Assembly (NCBI RefSeq): GCF_040581485.1
Contig: NC_090128.1
Span: forward strand, 28,550,931 to 28,614,930
Reading direction: 5' to 3'
DNA: 64,000 bases
Source of the DNA: Linepithema humile
Taxonomy: Eukaryota; Arthropoda; Insecta; Hymenoptera; Formicidae
Part shown: positions 61,410-64,000 of the stretch, in pieces
Layout of the letters: the number at the start of each line of letters is the position of its first letter
How positions within the stretch are numbered: the first letter of the stretch is position 1
Program-made: the position numbers and the translations under genes
The notes under the pieces: generated by a model
Seen by the model: the letters and a program-made list of their open reading frames with translations, nothing else
What the model was told of the DNA's origin: nothing
Database searches by the model: none

Positions 61410-64000
61410 GTGAGTGTCGCTACCTCTGTCACGTTCTACCTCTCTCTTTCTCTCGTTGACGGCTGATAAATGGTTTCCCGATGCACGCTGATGGAAAGAT
61501 ATTACCGTGCATACAACCCGATGGAAATTAAGAACGTGCTAAAACGAAAATGCGATAAAATATCGTCGCGTTTCAAATGAATTTCTCAACATACCGTTAT
61601 TGGTTTTCTTTCGCAACATTTGCTGTCTTGAAAGCTATTCAAGATATTCTCAAGTTGACAAAAGCGACTGATTATTCATTAACGGTGCTCGAGAAAGAAG
61701 ATCAATGCGAATAATATTTGAAAATTCACTTTCGAGCGTTGGTGCCGTTAGCAAAAGAGAAGTATGTAACTGATTATAAATCGGAAAGCAGCCTTCTGTC
61801 GAAATCTTATCCTTTCATCGCGATCAACTGAGATATCCGGGAATCTCTCTTTGGAGCGCGGGAAAATGGAATAAGCTTCGAGCAGCGAAATTGAGGATCC
61901 TGCCTCTTTTTCCCTCGTAATATAAGGTCCGGCCACCTATCGCGACCGTCGATAAAACTTTCGAGTTGGACCTCATCGAGGCACCGCATAAAATTTCAAT
62001 AAATCCGGAAGCGAGAAGAGATGGGCGGAGAGAGAGAGATGGTCCGATAGAACGAACGGTCGATGCTACAAGACAGTTTGAACTTATTCGCGATTGTTAC
62101 ACGAATTCGGCGCAGCCCCGCAGTAGTCGGAATTCACTTCTCTCTACTTTTCTTTCTCGCATTTCCATCGGGACTCCGTGCCATTGTCCGACTCCGCTAT
62201 CGAGTTTTCGGAGATGTTTAAGATAACACAAAATCACGATTACACTCGTGGAATCGGAAGCACGTCGAATTTGACGTGGGAAAAAATTGGATTTATGCAT
62301 AAAAAGTATTTGTAAAATATTAATACTTATAAACACGAAATTTACAAATTGTACAAATAATTATAAATTTACAAAGTACAATTCTGTAAAGGCTGATGAT
62401 TATTGTTTATGCTTTTTGCAGTATACAGTAATTATCTAATTGTAAATTATAATATCTCTTCTTGAAATTTAGCAAGCAACTTAAAGTATTTATCCTCAGC
62501 AGTCCAAATGTAATTAATTTTTAATTACTCAAGGAAAAACACTAAGCACTTTCCTCTCTTTATTTTCATTAATGCTTCATCTCTTTCAAAAAAGAAATAC
62601 GTTCTTTTGTGCCTTATAACATCTGAAATTGTTAAACTCTTATCTTCTCGCCTCCTTAATTCTGAAAACAAGGTTTTCGAAAGGTCAAGACGATCGCCTC
62701 CCAATGTCTGCTCTCAGTTCCAATCTACTTTCAGTTAAGATCGAAATTAGATTCGTCGCTTCAGCCAGCTTTCGTAATCACTTTTAATTGTCTCTTCGCT
62801 CATCTAGCTTTCAATCACCGGTGTTTTACTTCAAGAGAAACATCTCGTCGAAAAAAATATCGTATTTTTTAACATAAATTATGTAAAATATGAGCGATAA
62901 AACTAAAATTTGTCTAAATTTTAATGACCGAACCATTTGGTCTTCTCTAAATCTTCGTATTCGTATTCATATTCAAATTTTCATATTTTGCGAAATTCTT
63001 CTTTCTCAAGTTTTGATTAACAATTCAGATGAATACGCCGTGCACCGGCGTCATCACGAAACTCCCCTAAACTAGGTAAAGACCACGTCGCACCGATTTT
63101 GCTCATTCCATGGAGGAGTCAAGACGCATTAACGGCTAGCCGCGGGCCGTGAGAGAGTTTCCGCCTGCGGTATAATAAACTCCTTTCTTTCCCTCGGATT
63201 TGGACCCTTTTGCCGACACGGAAATCCGGGCAAGCATAAAAATGCAATTAAGGAAACGCCCGACGTCTGGCTGCCTCCTCATAGTGTTTCCTTCTGAAAG
63301 TCGCTCTTTCCACAGGATCTTCAATCTCCATTCTCTTTCATATTTCTTCTCTAGTTTAGCTCTCTACGCTTTTAGTGTAATGCGCGATAATGTGAGTGTA
63401 GCATGCGTTAGAGAAAGAAAGAAGTTGATTAAATGTACAACAAAATATATAAAGACCTAAAATTAAATTCAAAGAGCTAAGCAATATGATATATTTCTTT
63501 GCTAATAGATAGTTTTAATGGAATGAAAGCATCCTTGAATATCTTTGTTCCTCTCTCTCCCCCCCTCGCTGCCATTTGGATGTGATACACGGAAAAGTTC
63601 ATCCCGTGGAATTTGAAGGGGAAACGCTCGACTCATCCGTACTTCTTTCCCCGCCGTGTAGCTCTCTTGTTCGCTGTGTTGTCGGCAAAATGGCGAAGTA
63701 AGGTAATGACGCCATCAGCCAACGAGAATACGACGTTCCTGATCGAATTTTACGGGCACGGGCAGAAAGGAGGAGGGGGAGACGAAAAGCGAATTTCACC
63801 GACGACGAGAGCCAGCGAAGGCTTTCATCGCGGTACCACGTTAACTTGATTTACGTGATGCGCTCCTAACGTACGCAACGTTACGTCGTTAGATGCTTGA
63901 CACACCGGAATAGCTTCGTGCCTCCAGAATGCTTCCGCGGCTACATCGGTGCTGCGACGAAATCGGTAATTTCATCTCGTTCGATGAACGACAGATAAAT
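61410..64000 (+). other. Intron following the 61100 exon, to the window end
   Basis: Begins with the donor GTGAGT. AT-rich with GC-rich patches near 61.8-62.2, 63.0-63.3 and 63.6-63.9 kb. No splice-bounded exon with coding composition was found. The gene therefore probably continues outside the window. Confidence 0.45.

Overview
The window looks like a piece of an insect nuclear chromosome. It holds a BEL/Pao LTR retrotransposon of arthropod type, AT-rich non-coding DNA that keeps many CpG dinucleotides, long CT/GA microsatellites, and short coding exons bounded by GT/AG splice sites. Abundant CpG in AT-rich DNA is typical of Hymenoptera such as ants and bees, but that placement is inference, not proof.

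1-9057 is a tandem BEL/Pao array. The window opens inside the pol gene of one copy (1-2420). A single LTR (2421-3052) is shared with a second, complete copy whose internal region is 3053-8425 and whose right LTR is 8426-9057. The copies are offset by exactly 6005 bp. No difference was seen between the two internal regions where they overlap, and two substitutions were seen between the LTRs, so the array is very young. Gag (3187-4431) ends in TGA followed by CTAG. Protease-reverse transcriptase-RNase H (4432-6690) follows in the same frame with no early ATG, and integrase (6672-8291) lies in the -1 frame. There is no env gene.

9058 to about 10215 is a different, non-coding repeat that resembles a long LTR. 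It has inverted repeats, a TATA box in a hairpin loop (9258-9265), an array of about eight short hairpins with covarying stems (9325-9590), a run of AATAATTATT-type palindromes (9830-10150) and an AATAAA signal (10191). The retrotransposon array abuts it and may have inserted into it.

10216-19700 is gene-poor DNA with microsatellites. About 19700-20991 is a CpG-rich, GAGA-rich promoter and 5' leader that ends in a tiny first coding exon (20992-21013) with a consensus splice donor.

21014-59000 contains no convincing coding exon and is best read as a very long intron, with or without intergenic DNA. It holds a TA-flanked MITE (41665-41909), several local direct duplications, a 211-bp CT microsatellite, a G-quadruplex candidate and a CG run. 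A second putative promoter and first exon (59293-59359, encoding a hydrophobic leader) joins in frame to a strongly coding exon at 61100-61409. That exon encodes an NPxY motif and a glycine run, and the gene runs off the right edge. Both first exons end in phase 1, so they may be alternative starts of one gene whose name I do not recognise.
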